In this document: piece by piece, positions 9,940 through 21,252 of the stretch
Position numbering within the stretch: position 1 is the first letter of the stretch
Layout of the letters: the number at the start of each line of letters is the position of its first letter
Origin: Methanobacteriota archaeon
Lineage (GTDB): Archaea > Thermoproteota > Thermoprotei_A > Sulfolobales > Sulfolobaceae
Reading direction: 5' to 3'
DNA length: 32,482 bases
NCBI GenBank assembly: GCA_017857195.1
Contig: JAFMDM010000007.1
Coordinates: forward strand, 1 to 32,482
Translations under genes and position numbers: made by a program
Notes under the pieces: model-generated
Told to the model about the DNA's origin: nothing
What the model saw: the letters and a program-made list of their open reading frames with translations, nothing else
Database searches by the model: none

Positions 9940-10212
9940 GTGTTAAGGAGATTATATGCCAAAGTTAGCGGTAAGGTTCAGGGCGTTGGCTTCAGGAACT
10001 TCGTGCTAAGGAACGCGAGAAGATTAGGGTTAAAGGGATACGTCTCTAATTTGCCTGACGGCACTGTGGAGATAGTGGCTGAGGGCCATGAGGAAATGCT
10101 TAACTACCTTCTTCAAGCGGTAAGAAGAGGTCCTCCCTTAGCCTATGTGGAGAACGTAGAGTACAGCTTTTCAGAGTATATTGGAGAATTCAAGGAATTC
10201 CTAATAAGGTAG
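9940..10212 (+). CDS. acyP: Acylphosphatase
   Basis: [45 protein letters not shown] signature. Start GTG 9940 proposed; the ORF opens at 9907. Confidence 0.92.
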   Translation: MLRRLYAKVSGKVQGVGFRNFVLRNARRLGLKGYVSNLPDGTVEIVAEGHEEMLNYLLQAVRRGPPLAYVENVEYSFSEYIGEFKEFLIR

Positions 10213-10229
10213 CCTCCGATTTTAGGGTA

Positions 10230-11573
10230 TTGAAAAGGGGCTCAATAAGATTTAAGATGGGATGGAATTATAGGGGGATAGGTGCATCCTTTGCGCCAAT
10301 GGAGTTAGACCCAAGGGAAATAGTTCCACAGTTCTGGTATAACATAATACCAGATCTTCCGCGTCCTCTACCGCCTCCTAGGGATCCTCCAAGCGCGGAG
10401 TTCTCTAGGATAGACCTTCTGCGGGACATTATGCCCGAGGAGGTATTGAGACAGCAATTCACCGTAGAGAGGTTCGTTAAGATTCCAGAAGAGGTCAGGG
10501 AGAGGTATATTAATATAGGGAGGCCCACCCCGCTATTGAGGGCAAAGAAGTTAGAGGAAAAGTTAGGAACTCCCGCTAAGATATATTTCAAATATGAGGG
10601 AGCTACACCAACAGGCTCGCACAAGATAAACGCGGCAATACCTCAGGCATATTATGCTCATAATGAGGGGGTTCCTGCCGTGACCACTGAGACTGGAGCT
10701 GGACAGTGGGGAACGGCAGTGGCATTGTCGGCTTCTATGTTTGGACTTAGGTCCTCAGTGTTCATGGTGAAGGTTAGTTATCAGCAAAAGCCGATGAGGA
10801 AGACCATAATGAACCTCTATGGAGCCGATGTATATCCTAGTCCCACTGAGCTGACCGAGGCAGGAAAAAGGGCACTAGCACGGGATCCTAATCATCCAGG
10901 TTCCTTAGGCGTGGCCATGAGTGAAGCAGTAGAATACGCGCTCAAACAGAGGCTGAAGTACCTTGTAGGTAGTGTGCTGGACGTTGTTCTCCTCTATCAG
11001 AGTGTTGTGGGACTGGAGACCGCTCAACAATTGGAGCTAATTGGTGAGGAGCCTGACGTATTAATAGGTTGTGTGGGGGGCGGAAGCAATTTCGGTGGTT
11101 TCGCCTTTCCATTTCTTGGTCACGGAAGTAAGGCAAAATTGATCGCAGTGGGGCCCTCTGAGGTCCCTAAGTTCAGTTCTGGGAAGTATGAATATGACTT
11201 CCCAGATGAGGCAGGCCTACTTCCCATGATAAAGATGTTAACCTTGGGAAGAGACTACGTTCCTCCACCAATTTACGCTGGCGGATTGAGGTATCACGGT
11301 GTCGCTCCAAGTCTAAGTTTACTCATGCAGGAGGGTAAAGTGAATTGGAGAGAATATGGGGAAGATGAGATATTCGTGGCCGCGAAGCTTTTCTCTGAAG
11401 CACAGGGGATAGTACCGGCTCCAGAATCGGCCCACGCTGTGAAGGCAGTAATAGATGAGGCGAAGTCAGCACAGAGGAACAGTGAGAGGAAGACCATAGT
11501 CTTCAATCTAAGCGGTCACGGGCTCCTCGATCTGTCCAACTATGAGAGCATGATGAAGAGGTTCGGAGGTTGA
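10230..11573 (+). CDS. trpB: Tryptophan synthase beta chain, TrpB2 type
   Basis: [63 protein letters not shown]. The start may be ATG 10257. Confidence 0.95.
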   Translation: MKRGSIRFKMGWNYRGIGASFAPMELDPREIVPQFWYNIIPDLPRPLPPPRDPPSAEFSRIDLLRDIMPEEVLRQQFTVERFVKIPEEVRERYINIGRPTPLLRAKKLEEKLGTPAKIYFKYEGATPTGSHKINAAIPQAYYAHNEGVPAVTTETGAGQWGTAVALSASMFGLRSSVFMVKVSYQQKPMRKTIMNLYGADVYPSPTELTEAGKRALARDPNHPGSLGVAMSEAVEYALKQRLKYLVGSVLDVVLLYQSVVGLETAQQLELIGEEPDVLIGCVGGGSNFGGFAFPFLGHGSKAKLIAVGPSEVPKFSSGKYEYDFPDEAGLLPMIKMLTLGRDYVPPPIYAGGLRYHGVAPSLSLLMQEGKVNWREYGEDEIFVAAKLFSEAQGIVPAPESAHAVKAVIDEAKSAQRNSERKTIVFNLSGHGLLDLSNYESMMKRFGG

Positions 11574-12298
11574 GGAAACTAGTAGTGTATAACACTCTTG
11601 GCTTTCCTAATCCCTCCGATTTTACAGCGTTCATAGATGGGGTAAGGAAGGCCGGAGCTGATGTATTGGAGGTAGGGCTTCCGCCCCGATACGCCAAATA
11701 CGACGGCCCCGTCATAAGGAGGAGCCATGAGATTGTTGCTAAGTTTGGCGACCTAAGCGGAAACTTGGGTGAGGTGGCCCGGAGAGCGGAAATTCCTGTG
11801 GTTATTCTGACTTATCTTGAGGATCATATTGACCATCTGGATCAATTTCTCGATTCATTGAAAAAGTTGAACGTGGAGGGGGTCCTTTTTCCGGACCTGC
11901 TTATAGACTTCACTCAACAAATCGACCTTGTGGTATCTAAGGTTAGGGCACATGGATTGAAGAACGTTCTCTTTACTTCTCCATCCGTACCTGACTCTTT
12001 CATAAAGCGTACAGGAGAGATCACAGATATGTTTCTCTACTATGGAGTCAGACCAACCACTGGTGTTCCAATACCTGTTGATGTGGGAGCTCTCATACGT
12101 AGGGTTAGAAATATGGTGAGGTCAGAGCTCGTGGTGGGCTTCGGGCTATCTGGGGATAAGGATATCGTATCTGCTTTGAGAGCTGGAGCAGATGGAATAG
12201 CTGTGGGAACAGCAGTCATATCCGAGCTTGAAAAAGAAGGGGTTACAGAAGGCCTTAAGCTCGTGTCTTACTATAGGGGCGTAATAGATGGAGTTTAG
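11570..12298 (+). CDS. trpA: Tryptophan synthase alpha chain
   Basis: Overlaps the trpB stop (TTGA). [52 protein letters not shown]-barrel; operon context. Confidence 0.92.
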   Translation: MRKLVVYNTLGFPNPSDFTAFIDGVRKAGADVLEVGLPPRYAKYDGPVIRRSHEIVAKFGDLSGNLGEVARRAEIPVVILTYLEDHIDHLDQFLDSLKKLNVEGVLFPDLLIDFTQQIDLVVSKVRAHGLKNVLFTSPSVPDSFIKRTGEITDMFLYYGVRPTTGVPIPVDVGALIRRVRNMVRSELVVGFGLSGDKDIVSALRAGADGIAVGTAVISELEKEGVTEGLKLVSYYRGVIDGV

Positions 12299-13328
12299 GT
12301 CCATACTCAATAGAGTCCTTGAGGGGATGCCTCTAAATCAAGAGGAGGCATATCTGCTTGCCTCTAACCTGGTGAAGGGTGAACTCCAAGAGGCCCTAAT
12401 GGCTGGCACTCTTATTGCGATGAAGGTTAGGGGAGAACGTCCTGATGAGGTAGTGGGTTTCGCTAGGGCAATGAGAGAAAGTATGATCAAGGTTTCAGCG
12501 CCCGGTAATACCCTAGATACCGCTGGAACGGGGGGTGATTCCCATAACACCCTGAATGTAAGCACGGCTGTGGCCATGCTCATAAGTCATCTGGTGCCGG
12601 TGGCTAAACATGGAAACAGGGCGGTAAGTTCCAGCTCTGGAAGCGCAGATGTGTTGGAGGCCTTGGGTTACATTGTGGACGTTGAACCCAACGAGGCCGT
12701 CTCGCTCCTCTCAAAAGTGGGCTTCGCGTTTCTATTTGCTCAGAAATATCATCCAGCCATGAAAAATGTGGCGCCGGTGAGACGGGCCCTAGGAGTGAAA
12801 ACTATCTTCAATTTGCTTGGCCCTCTCACCAATCCTGCCTCTGTGGGTAGACAGGTAATAGGAGTATACTCCATGAGAGCCATGGAACTGCTGGCTCACG
12901 CCGCCTCTGATTTAGGATATGAGAGGGCCCTCCTAGTTCATGGTGAGCCTGGACTGGACGAAGTGAGTCCTTGCTGCGTTACCAATGTGGTTGAGGTAAA
13001 CGGAGGGAGGATCGAGTCCTATTCCATCAGCCCCGAGGAGCTAGGTGTAAGTCCAATCTCAGTGGATAAGGTGAGGGTGGTTGGCAACAAACAATCGGCG
13101 ATCAGGATCCTTAGAGGGTTGGCAGGCTTAGATAATGAAGCTAGACAATTCATAAAGATCAATGCGGCTCTGGCCCTCTATGTAGCTGGTGTGGCGTCCA
13201 GCCCTAAGGATGGGGCTGAACTTGCGGAGCAATGCTTCAATGGCTCAGTGGATAGAGTCCAGAGGATAGTGGAGAGCCACGGAGATGTAAGGAAATTTGA
13301 GGAGGTGAAGCGGCTTGCCTTTGCTTAA
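12288..13328 (+). CDS. trpD: Anthranilate phosphoribosyltransferase
   Basis: LDTAGTGGDSHNTLNVSTAVA; KHGNRAVSSSSGSADVLEALG; NLLGPLTNPA. Confidence 0.95.
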   Translation: MEFRSILNRVLEGMPLNQEEAYLLASNLVKGELQEALMAGTLIAMKVRGERPDEVVGFARAMRESMIKVSAPGNTLDTAGTGGDSHNTLNVSTAVAMLISHLVPVAKHGNRAVSSSSGSADVLEALGYIVDVEPNEAVSLLSKVGFAFLFAQKYHPAMKNVAPVRRALGVKTIFNLLGPLTNPASVGRQVIGVYSMRAMELLAHAASDLGYERALLVHGEPGLDEVSPCCVTNVVEVNGGRIESYSISPEELGVSPISVDKVRVVGNKQSAIRILRGLAGLDNEARQFIKINAALALYVAGVASSPKDGAELAEQCFNGSVDRVQRIVESHGDVRKFEEVKRLAFA

Positions 13329-13902
13329 GGTATGCGGAATAACCAGGCTAGAGGATGCCATAGTGTCGTCCAAGGCCGATTTAGTGGGAGTTGTATTGGA
13401 GAGGTCGAGTCCTAGGGCTGCTCCTCCTTCTCTAGTGAGGGAAATAAAGCAGCACATTAGTGTTCCGGTGGTGGCTGTGAAAGTCACTGGTAGTTTAGAC
13501 GAAATGTTTGCTTTGGCTAAGGACGCGGATTATCTACAAATACACAGAGTACTCACCGCTGACGAGTTGTCCTCGCTCGATAGCTTCCCTCATAGGAAAA
13601 TATTATATGTTCCCGCAGATCGGCGTTTTCTCCCTTATTTAAAGGCAGCATGTGATAGCGCAGATATGGTACTTGTGGACTCCCCAGATAAATCGATTCC
13701 AACTGACATAGAAGTAGCTAAATCCATGGTTCATGAGTGTTCAAGGGCGGGTGTGGCAGGTGGAATTTCTCTGGACAACCTTCATCTCTATATGGATATT
13801 AAGCCATACTTAATCGACATATCAAGAGGAGTTGAGGTCAGTCCAGGCATTAAGGATCATAAGAAGTTGATTGAACTGTTCAAGAGGGTGAAGGGTATAT
13901 GA
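13315..13902 (+). CDS. trpF: Phosphoribosylanthranilate isomerase
   Basis: LLKVCGITRLEDA; AGGISLDNL; DISRGVEVSPGIKDH. TTG start overlaps trpD. Confidence 0.92.
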   Translation: MPLLKVCGITRLEDAIVSSKADLVGVVLERSSPRAAPPSLVREIKQHISVPVVAVKVTGSLDEMFALAKDADYLQIHRVLTADELSSLDSFPHRKILYVPADRRFLPYLKAACDSADMVLVDSPDKSIPTDIEVAKSMVHECSRAGVAGGISLDNLHLYMDIKPYLIDISRGVEVSPGIKDHKKLIELFKRVKGI

Positions 13903-15194
13903 GGATAATTCCAATCAGTTCCTTTCCTTCACCGTTTCAAATCTTCAAGTGTGTCGAAGAAATAGAGGAGAGGGCGGCCCTACTGGAGAGCGCTGAAGGT
14001 CCTCAGACCAAGTCCAGATATAGTATAGTGGCGTGGGGAACTGAGGCCTATCTCACGGCTGTCGATGGGCAATTAGGAGGAAGTGTATCAGGAGATTTCT
14101 CCTCACTCAAGGAGAAGGTTGGGTCCATTTTAACTAAGGCTACTCAAATGCAAGTTCCGACACACTTTAAGGGAGGAGCCATTGGTTACGTCTCTTATGA
14201 CGTTGTTAGACGTTGGGAGAGAATTAAGGAATTTGCGAGGGCATGGGAAAACTGGCCAGATATGGAGTTCTTCATTCCGTCCAACGTTGCCATATATGAC
14301 CAGGTCAATGGGAAGGTCTACTTGGAGGGAGAGGTGCCAGTTTGCGGAGAGAGAAGTCTAGGTAGTCTCACCTTCCGTCCACTGGATGAGACACTCACTG
14401 ACGATCAGTTCGTTGGAGCGGTGAGGGAGATCCTAGAGTATGTAAGGGAAGGATATGTGTTTCAGGCAGTGCCATCCAAGGGTTATAGATACAGTTGGAA
14501 TGGAGACTTGAGTTCCCTATATTTCAAGCTTAAGACGGTTAATCCTTCCCCCTACATGTTTTACCTTAAGTTCGGCAATAGGGTCTTGCTGGGATCGAGC
14601 CCCGAGACCCTTTTTAGGACCAACGAAGGAATGGTGGAGAGTTTCCCCATAGCAGGTACGAGACCACGAGGGATCGATGAGGCCCAAGATCTGGCCCTGG
14701 AGCAAGAGTTACTGGCATCTGAGAAAGAGAAGGCTGAGCACCTAATGCTTGTGGATTTAGCTAGGAACGACATAGGGAAGGTCTCAGTTCCAGGTTCGGT
14801 CTCAGTACCGGAGTTAATGTATGTTGAGAAATACAGCCACGTGCAGCATATAGTTAGCAGGGTTCTGGGAACTTTGAAGAGGAACGTTAACGCCATAGAT
14901 GTATTGAGGGCCATGTTTCCGGCGGGGACTGTGAGCGGAGCCCCTAAACCAATGGCCATGAACCTTATTGAGCAGCTTGAGTCCGTCAGGAGGGGACCCT
15001 ATGCTGGCGCCATAGGCTATTTTTCTGCAGACGGCAACTCCCAGTTCGCCATAACCATAAGGAGTGGTTTCGCCAATGGGGACGTCTTTAGGATACAGGC
15101 AGGTGCGGGCATAGTTTACGACTCTTCTCCAGAAGGGGAACTGCAGGAAGTTAAGCAAAAGTTGAAGGCCCTTATGGTATCCATGGGTGTTTGA
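13899..15194 (+). CDS. trpE: Anthranilate synthase component I
   Basis: [54 protein letters not shown]. Confidence 0.95.
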   Translation: MRIIPISSFPSPFQIFKCVEEIEERAALLESAEGPQTKSRYSIVAWGTEAYLTAVDGQLGGSVSGDFSSLKEKVGSILTKATQMQVPTHFKGGAIGYVSYDVVRRWERIKEFARAWENWPDMEFFIPSNVAIYDQVNGKVYLEGEVPVCGERSLGSLTFRPLDETLTDDQFVGAVREILEYVREGYVFQAVPSKGYRYSWNGDLSSLYFKLKTVNPSPYMFYLKFGNRVLLGSSPETLFRTNEGMVESFPIAGTRPRGIDEAQDLALEQELLASEKEKAEHLMLVDLARNDIGKVSVPGSVSVPELMYVEKYSHVQHIVSRVLGTLKRNVNAIDVLRAMFPAGTVSGAPKPMAMNLIEQLESVRRGPYAGAIGYFSADGNSQFAITIRSGFANGDVFRIQAGAGIVYDSSPEGELQEVKQKLKALMVSMGV

Positions 15195-15195
15195 T

Positions 15196-15774
15196 ATGGA
15201 TCTCACTCTGATCATAGATAATTATGATAGCTTCGTTTATAATGTGGCTCAAGCTGTTGCTGAACTCGGAACTAAAGTAATTGTTATAAGGAACGACGAG
15301 ATCTCACTGTCAGGCATTGAACGTATCGAACCGGACAGAATAATAATATCTCCAGGGCCTGGAACTCCAGAGAAGGCGGAAGACATGGGTGTAGTGATCG
15401 ACGTAATAAGACGATTAGGTCCAAGGATACCAATTTTGGGGATATGCCTAGGTCATCAGGCAATAGGCTATACTTTCGGCAGCAAGGTAAGAAAGGCAAA
15501 GAGAGTCATGCATGGAAAGTTAAGTCCAATCTCCCGGAAGGACAGTTTGATTTACCAGGGGATCCCAGAGGAATTTGTGGCAACTCGATATCATAGCTTG
15601 GTTATTGACGAAGTGAAGGAACCTCTTTCTGTAAATGCCATCTCCAAGGATGATGGGGAAGTGATGGGAGTGCAGCACCTAGAATATAGGATCTATGGGG
15701 TACAGTTCCATCCTGAGAGCGTAGGAACAAAGGAGGGTTATAAGCTGTTCTACAATTTCCTAAACAGGGTGTGA
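15196..15774 (+). CDS. trpG: Anthranilate synthase component II (glutamine amidotransferase)
   Basis: [42 protein letters not shown]. Confidence 0.95.
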   Translation: MDLTLIIDNYDSFVYNVAQAVAELGTKVIVIRNDEISLSGIERIEPDRIIISPGPGTPEKAEDMGVVIDVIRRLGPRIPILGICLGHQAIGYTFGSKVRKAKRVMHGKLSPISRKDSLIYQGIPEEFVATRYHSLVIDEVKEPLSVNAISKDDGEVMGVQHLEYRIYGVQFHPESVGTKEGYKLFYNFLNRV

Positions 15775-16526
15775 GATTGCCAAGATATCTGCAGGGATGG
15801 TTGAGCGAAGTGGTGGCCCTCTCCATGCGAAGGTCACATGTTAATGTCAACAGGGAAAGGCCGTTATTTAGCCTCTATTCTGCAATTATCAAGACCAAGG
15901 CCAGGGGGCTCACTCCCGTAATAGCGGAGTTTAAGAGAAGTTCACCTTCAGGCTTCTCCCAGGAACGGGATCTCCTTCAATATGTTAAATTTATGGAGGA
16001 GAATAGTGCTGTTGGAATTAGTATATTAACGGAGGAAAAGTACTTCAAGGGATCCTACCAGGATCTTCTAAAGGCAGCGAGAGCTGTTAAGATACCAGTT
16101 CTTATGAAGGATTTCATTGTAACTGAGTCACAAATTGATGACGCATATCAACTTGGAGCTGATGCCGTCCTTCTAATAGTTCGTCTGCTCACCAGAAGGG
16201 AACTCTGCGGCCTCATGAACTACGCCAAAACCTTCGGCCTCGAGTCTTTAGTTGAAGTTCATGACGAATCTGACCTTGAAATTGCTTCCTCCTGTGGGGC
16301 CAGGATAGTTGGACTCAATTCCAGGGATCTAAGTACTCTGACCGTAAATCTGGAGACACCATTGAAGTTACTCCCTAAGGTCGGCAATGCTCTTAAGGTA
16401 GTAGAGAGCGGCATAAGCGGAAGGGAAGATCTATCCAAGTTCAAGGAGGCTGGAGCCGATTCTTTCCTGGTAGGCTCCGCCTTAATGAAAGATCCCTCAA
16501 AGATCAAAGAGTTAATATCTGTGTGA
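15771..16526 (+). CDS. trpC: Indole-3-glycerol-phosphate synthase
   Basis: [53 protein letters not shown] start overlaps the trpG stop. Confidence 0.95.
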   Translation: MRLPRYLQGWLSEVVALSMRRSHVNVNRERPLFSLYSAIIKTKARGLTPVIAEFKRSSPSGFSQERDLLQYVKFMEENSAVGISILTEEKYFKGSYQDLLKAARAVKIPVLMKDFIVTESQIDDAYQLGADAVLLIVRLLTRRELCGLMNYAKTFGLESLVEVHDESDLEIASSCGARIVGLNSRDLSTLTVNLETPLKLLPKVGNALKVVESGISGREDLSKFKEAGADSFLVGSALMKDPSKIKELISV

Positions 16527-16541
16527 CCTCTGTTCTGACCG

Positions 16542-17741
16542 ATGAAAGCAATTGATAGATTAGCTCCTAACTTGAATTCTTTATCTGGAGAGACTACCCT
16601 CGTATATCAGGATAAGGCCAGAGAGGTGGCCGCCAAGGGAGTCAAAATAATCAATTTTGGCATAGGTCAGCCCGACGTCCCTACTCCTGCCGTAGCCAGG
16701 GAGGAAGCCAAGTTGGCCTTGGATCAAGGTTTTACTGGCTATACTCCAGCCCTCGGAATAGATGAACTCAGAGAGGCAATAGCTAACGATCTCAGAGAGA
16801 GGTTGAAGACCGATGTGAAGAAAGATGAGGTAATTGTAACGCCGGGAGCCAAGGCTTCTCTCTTTCTGGCCATGGCCTCCTTTGTGGGACAAGGGGATGA
16901 GGTGCTTCTCTTCGACCCTGCGTTCTACTCATACGCAGAGGTAACTAGGCTGCTGGGTGGCAGACCAGTGTATGCTAAGCTAAAGCGGGAACCAAACTCG
17001 GGTTTCCATTTGGATATGCATGAAGTTGAAGCGAAGCTCTCCCCAAGGACTAAAATAATAGTCCTTAATAATCCGAGCAACCCCACTGCTGCCCTCATGA
17101 ATCGTAGGGAGGTGGAAGCTCTCTCTGAGATAGCGAGAGAGAGAGGAATAGTATTGCTTTCTGATGAGATATATGATCACTTCGTATATGAGGGAGAAAT
17201 GGCAAGCGCTCTCAACGAATCCTCTTGGAGAGACTACCTTCTTTACGTCAATGGATTCAGCAAGACCTTTTCCATGACCGGATGGAGATTGGGCTATGTT
17301 GTGGCTGATAAACAAGTGATCTCAAAGATGGGAACGCTCGCTGCTAATACCTACACCTGTGCCAATAGTTTCGCCCAAAGGGGAGCGCTTGCCGCGTTCA
17401 GGGCAAAGGGAGAGGTGCAGCAGATGGTGGATCTATTCAAGAGAAGACGCGATGTTCTGTACACTGAGTTGTCTAAGATTAAGGGAGTTAACTTGGACTT
17501 ACCTCACGCAACTTTCTACGCATTTCTCGACGTCAGTAAGGTCTTGGAGACGGCCGGACTCTCGGTGAAAAAATTCTCCATAGACCTCATAGAAAAGAAA
17601 GGTGTAGTTACCATACCTGGAGAAGTATTTCCGGAAGAAGTCGGAAGGATGTTCGTTAGGCTTAGTTTCGCCCTAGGGGAAGATAAAATAAGGGAAGGCG
17701 TTAAAAGGTTAGCAGAGTTCGTAGAGGAAAAGTTGGGATGA
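16542..17741 (+). CDS. Class I aspartate/aromatic aminotransferase
   Basis: INFGIGQPDVPTP; LNNPSNPT; LLSDEIYDHFVYEG; NGFSKTFSMTGWRLGY. Confidence 0.92.
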   Translation: MKAIDRLAPNLNSLSGETTLVYQDKAREVAAKGVKIINFGIGQPDVPTPAVAREEAKLALDQGFTGYTPALGIDELREAIANDLRERLKTDVKKDEVIVTPGAKASLFLAMASFVGQGDEVLLFDPAFYSYAEVTRLLGGRPVYAKLKREPNSGFHLDMHEVEAKLSPRTKIIVLNNPSNPTAALMNRREVEALSEIARERGIVLLSDEIYDHFVYEGEMASALNESSWRDYLLYVNGFSKTFSMTGWRLGYVVADKQVISKMGTLAANTYTCANSFAQRGALAAFRAKGEVQQMVDLFKRRRDVLYTELSKIKGVNLDLPHATFYAFLDVSKVLETAGLSVKKFSIDLIEKKGVVTIPGEVFPEEVGRMFVRLSFALGEDKIREGVKRLAEFVEEKLG

Positions 17742-17788
17742 GGAGAAAAAGATTATGAGCGATGATTAAATTCCCATGGTCCGACCGC

Positions 17789-20188
17789 TTACTCCTTTTT
17801 TATCTCAGCTGTAACTTCTTGGGCCTCCTCCAGCTTAAGTTCGGTTATTCTTAATGTTCTCTCTAGATCCTCTAGGGCTGGTTGGATCTTCTCTAGAAAT
17901 TCTTTCGGACCTGAGAGTTTAACCTTTACTGGGGCATTCATGGCCAATCTCTCCCTTATCTTTGCAGTCCTTATGGCAGAGGTGGCCTTTGTGAGGTTCC
18001 TTCCTATCTCCAGGCTATTTTCGTCATCCTCTATGTCCTCCGTCACCGGTAAACCCGCAAGGAGGATACTCTTTTTCTCGTTGTAGAGTCTAGAATATAT
18101 TTCTTCAGTTACGTGAGGGGCTATGGGGTGAAGGAGAATTAACACGTCCTTCATTATCCTCAGTAAGGTGTATGAACATGAAGGATCGGCTTGTGATAGT
18201 CTATACTTTATGAGCTCAAGGTACTCATCAGCTACAACCTCCCAAAGGAAGTGGTAAAGTTCTTTCACTACCACGTTGTAATCGTAGTTGTTGTAGGCAT
18301 CTATTACCTTCTTAATCATGGATTTATGTTCATTAAGTATCCATTTGTCTAAGAGATGCAGCTGAGCTGGCCTCTGAGTCACCTTGGGAGCGGTGGATGT
18401 TAGCCTCGCCGCATTCCATAACTTCTGCAAGAAAAGTCTATAGGTCTTCACCTTTTCCCACTTGAACGGAAAGTCGTCTCCTATACCACTTTCTAAGAGG
18501 GTTAGTCTTAACGGATCGGCGCCATATTCATCTATTTTATCCAGTGGAGAGACTGTGTTACCTTTGCTCTTACTCATTCTAGTTCCATCGGGTCCAAGAA
18601 CTTGTCCGTTAACTAGAACGTCTTTGAATGGAACCTCTCCAGTGAGGGCAATGCTCCTAAAGAAAGAATAGAACAGCCAAGTTCTTATAATGTCTGTTCC
18701 CTGTTGTCTAAGGCTCGTAGGAAAAGCCTTTGCGAACCTGTTAGGACTGTCGAAGTATCCAGATATGTAGAGCGCACTTATACTTGAGTCAACCCAAACG
18801 TCAGCGACATCGGTTATTGGAGTCAATCCTTTGCCACAGATTGGACAATTGGAACGAGGGGCAGGATCCTTAGCTGGGTCCACAGGCAGATCTTCCTCTC
18901 TAGCAGGTATCAAATGGCCTGACTCACATCTCCAGAACGGTAATGGAGTACCATATAGTCTCTGTCTAGTTATGTTCCAGTCCCACTCAAGTCCCTTTAT
19001 CCAGTCCTCAAGATAATAGGCCATCCTGGGTGGTTTGAACCTCATCTCCGCCACTCTCTCCAGAAGCTTTTGCTTGTGCGGAAGAACCTCAACATATAAC
19101 TGTTCCTTAATGAGGAACTCCACAGGTGCTCCACAGTCTGACCTCTCTGTATGGCTGATTACATTATGTTTTATACTATCAACCCTCTCTAGGTATCCCC
19201 CTTCCTTTAGCAGCTCCACGATCTTTTTCCTCGCATCCCTGATCTTCATTCCACTCAAAGGTCCAGCCTCCCTCATTCTCCCTCTTTCATCAATAACCTG
19301 GGTTACGCCTAGCCCATACTTTAATATCCATCTTATATCCTGTGGGTCACCGAAGGAGCAGACCATGACTGCTCCAGTTCCGAATTCCTTATCTACCATA
19401 TCATCAGCTATTATTCTAACCTTCCTGTTGAATAGTGGGGCTAGAGCATTCTTCCCCACAAGTTTAGCGTATCTTTCGTCAGATGGGTGAACCACAATTG
19501 CCTGAACTGCAGGTATGAGCTCAGGTCTAGTGGTTGCTATGGTTATATGCCCTTCACCCTCTAAATTGAACTTGACATATACCAGGACACCGTCCTCTTC
19601 CTTATAGCCGACTTCGCTCTGAGCCAACGCCGTCTCGCATCTTGGACACCAATAAACTGGACCCTCCTTGTTCTTTATGTATCCATTCTTGAACATTTCT
19701 AGGAGACTTCTCTGTATGGCCCTTCTGTAGTTTGTCTCATAGGTTCTATATTCGAATCTCTCCCACTCTGGTCTGTAACCGAGGCGTATCATCCCGCTCT
19801 TCATTTTTGATATCATCTCCTCAGTCCATTCCTTACACTTCTGTAGGAAGAGCTCCCTGTTCTCCTTTGAAATACCTAGTTTGTACTGAACCTTTAGTTC
19901 TGTGGGCAATCCCTGGGTGTCCCATCCCTGAGGATGAAGCACGTTGAAACCGGCCAATCTCCTAAATCTGGCCGTAGCATCAATTATTGTGACCCAATAA
20001 GCATGTCCCATATGCAGCTCTCCGCTCGTGAAGGGAGGTGGAGTGTCTATCACGTAAGAAGGTCTCGTATCATTATCCCTGAATTTAAATACTTCTTCGT
20101 AGAAGTCATGGGTCAACCATAACTTCTGCCACTTCACTTCTACTTCCTTCGGGTCATAGTGTTTTGGCCATTGGTCGGCTTCGGCCAT
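17789..20188 (-). CDS. valS: Valyl-tRNA synthetase
   Basis: [16 protein letters not shown] (HIGH), [16 protein letters not shown] (KMSKS), full-length 799 aa. Confidence 0.96.
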   Translation of the reverse strand: MAEADQWPKHYDPKEVEVKWQKLWLTHDFYEEVFKFRDNDTRPSYVIDTPPPFTSGELHMGHAYWVTIIDATARFRRLAGFNVLHPQGWDTQGLPTELKVQYKLGISKENRELFLQKCKEWTEEMISKMKSGMIRLGYRPEWERFEYRTYETNYRRAIQRSLLEMFKNGYIKNKEGPVYWCPRCETALAQSEVGYKEEDGVLVYVKFNLEGEGHITIATTRPELIPAVQAIVVHPSDERYAKLVGKNALAPLFNRKVRIIADDMVDKEFGTGAVMVCSFGDPQDIRWILKYGLGVTQVIDERGRMREAGPLSGMKIRDARKKIVELLKEGGYLERVDSIKHNVISHTERSDCGAPVEFLIKEQLYVEVLPHKQKLLERVAEMRFKPPRMAYYLEDWIKGLEWDWNITRQRLYGTPLPFWRCESGHLIPAREEDLPVDPAKDPAPRSNCPICGKGLTPITDVADVWVDSSISALYISGYFDSPNRFAKAFPTSLRQQGTDIIRTWLFYSFFRSIALTGEVPFKDVLVNGQVLGPDGTRMSKSKGNTVSPLDKIDEYGADPLRLTLLESGIGDDFPFKWEKVKTYRLFLQKLWNAARLTSTAPKVTQRPAQLHLLDKWILNEHKSMIKKVIDAYNNYDYNVVVKELYHFLWEVVADEYLELIKYRLSQADPSCSYTLLRIMKDVLILLHPIAPHVTEEIYSRLYNEKKSILLAGLPVTEDIEDDENSLEIGRNLTKATSAIRTAKIRERLAMNAPVKVKLSGPKEFLEKIQPALEDLERTLRITELKLEEAQEVTAEIKKE

Positions 20189-20229
20189 CTTATCCTTAAC
20201 ATAAACATGGCCTTGCCTTAAGAGTGTTA

Positions 20230-20271
20230 CTAATCTACCTACAGGAGTAGCTTTGTAGGCTCTTAGATTAG
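20230..20271. repeat. Two-stage inverted repeat / hairpin upstream of valS
   Basis: CTAATCT a CCTACA ggagtagctt TGTAGG ctctt AGATTAG: 7-bp outer and 6-bp inner perfect complementarity. Confidence 0.6.
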
Positions 20272-20443
20272 GTGAGCCAAAGCCGGGAATTTTAGGGCGA
20301 TGCAGGTAGCTTTCCAGGTCTCTTCAATGCATATATGGAATTTCCAATGGACCTTCAAGGCAAGAAAACTCCTAAGTACTGATCTCTTGCACCTATCTTG
20401 TTATATCTGTATAAGTAATATAGCGACTTTCTCATATCAACAA

Positions 20444-20474
20444 CGACAACTTTATAACTTACTTGTCGAAGTAA
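20444..20474. promoter_or_regulatory. TATA box with nested operator-like inverted repeats, FMN reductase promoter
   Basis: CGACAA-ctttataacttac-TTGTCG flanks the TATA-like ctttataactt; TTACTT-gtcg-AAGTAA (20459-20474) sits between it and ATG 20480. Confidence 0.5.
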
Positions 20475-20479
20475 ATTTC

Positions 20480-21067
20480 ATGGAACAGGTTCGCATATTG
20501 GGAATACCGGGAAGTATAAGGAGGAACTCATACAATAAAATGTTGTTGAGGGCAGCTTCGTCACTTTTGCCTGAGGGAGCCATCATGGAGATTTACGAGG
20601 ATCTACACCTCATTCCTCCATTTAATCAAGATGAAGAGAGGAATCCTCCCGAACCTGTTAAGGAGTTAAAGAGAAGAATAAAGGAAGCTGACGCGTTAGT
20701 ATTTGCTACTCCGGAGTATAACTATTCAGTACCTGGGGTACTTAAGAATGCCATAGATTGGGCCTCTAGACCGCACGGCGATAACTCCTTTGACGGTAAG
20801 CCAGCTGCCATAATGAGTGCGTCAATCGGTATGATAGGAGGTGCCAGGGCCCAATACCATCTCAGACAAATGTTCGTATTTCTTAACATGTACCCTGTCA
20901 ACCTACCTGAGGTCTTCGTGACCTTCGCTAGTCAGAAGTTCGATTCACAGGGAAACCTACTTGATCAGGACGCTAAGAAGTTCATATCAATGTTACTGAC
21001 AAATTTAGTGGACTGGACCAGGTTCCTGAAATCAAGGAGACTAACTGAAGCCAAGATCTCCAGTTGA
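20480..21067 (+). CDS. NADPH-dependent FMN reductase family protein
   Basis: RILGIPGSIRRNSYNKMLLRAA; FATPEYNYSVPGVLKNAIDWASRP; GGARAQYHLRQMF. Internal ATG start fits the promoter. Confidence 0.9.
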   Translation: MEQVRILGIPGSIRRNSYNKMLLRAASSLLPEGAIMEIYEDLHLIPPFNQDEERNPPEPVKELKRRIKEADALVFATPEYNYSVPGVLKNAIDWASRPHGDNSFDGKPAAIMSASIGMIGGARAQYHLRQMFVFLNMYPVNLPEVFVTFASQKFDSQGNLLDQDAKKFISMLLTNLVDWTRFLKSRRLTEAKISS

Positions 21068-21123
21068 TTTTTAGCTTATCTATATATTCAATTTAATTCA
21101 TGTAGACAATTTATGTCATAAGT

Positions 21124-21173
21124 TGCGCCACTTTAGGAAGTCAATTGGCGCATTGATGGTAGCTCCAATCAAT
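21124..21173. repeat. Two adjacent hairpins in an intergenic region (possible structured RNA or regulatory DNA)
   Basis: TGCGCCA ctttaggaagtcaat TGGCGCA (7 bp, with internal ACTT/AAGT) followed by ATTGATGG tagct CCaATCAAT (8 bp with one bulge). Confidence 0.5.
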
Positions 21174-21252
21174 TGTTGTAGGTTTAGTTGATGAGATAGG
21201 TAGGTCTAGCAAAGAATTTAAGGGGCCAGCCTAGGAAAAGCAAAGAATCTCT

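Noticed and set aside
20300-20479. 60-aa N-terminal extension of the FMN reductase ORF
   Set aside because: Low-complexity unlike the family. TATA at about 20450 and ATG 20480 fit a leaderless start, and the family normally begins at this point.
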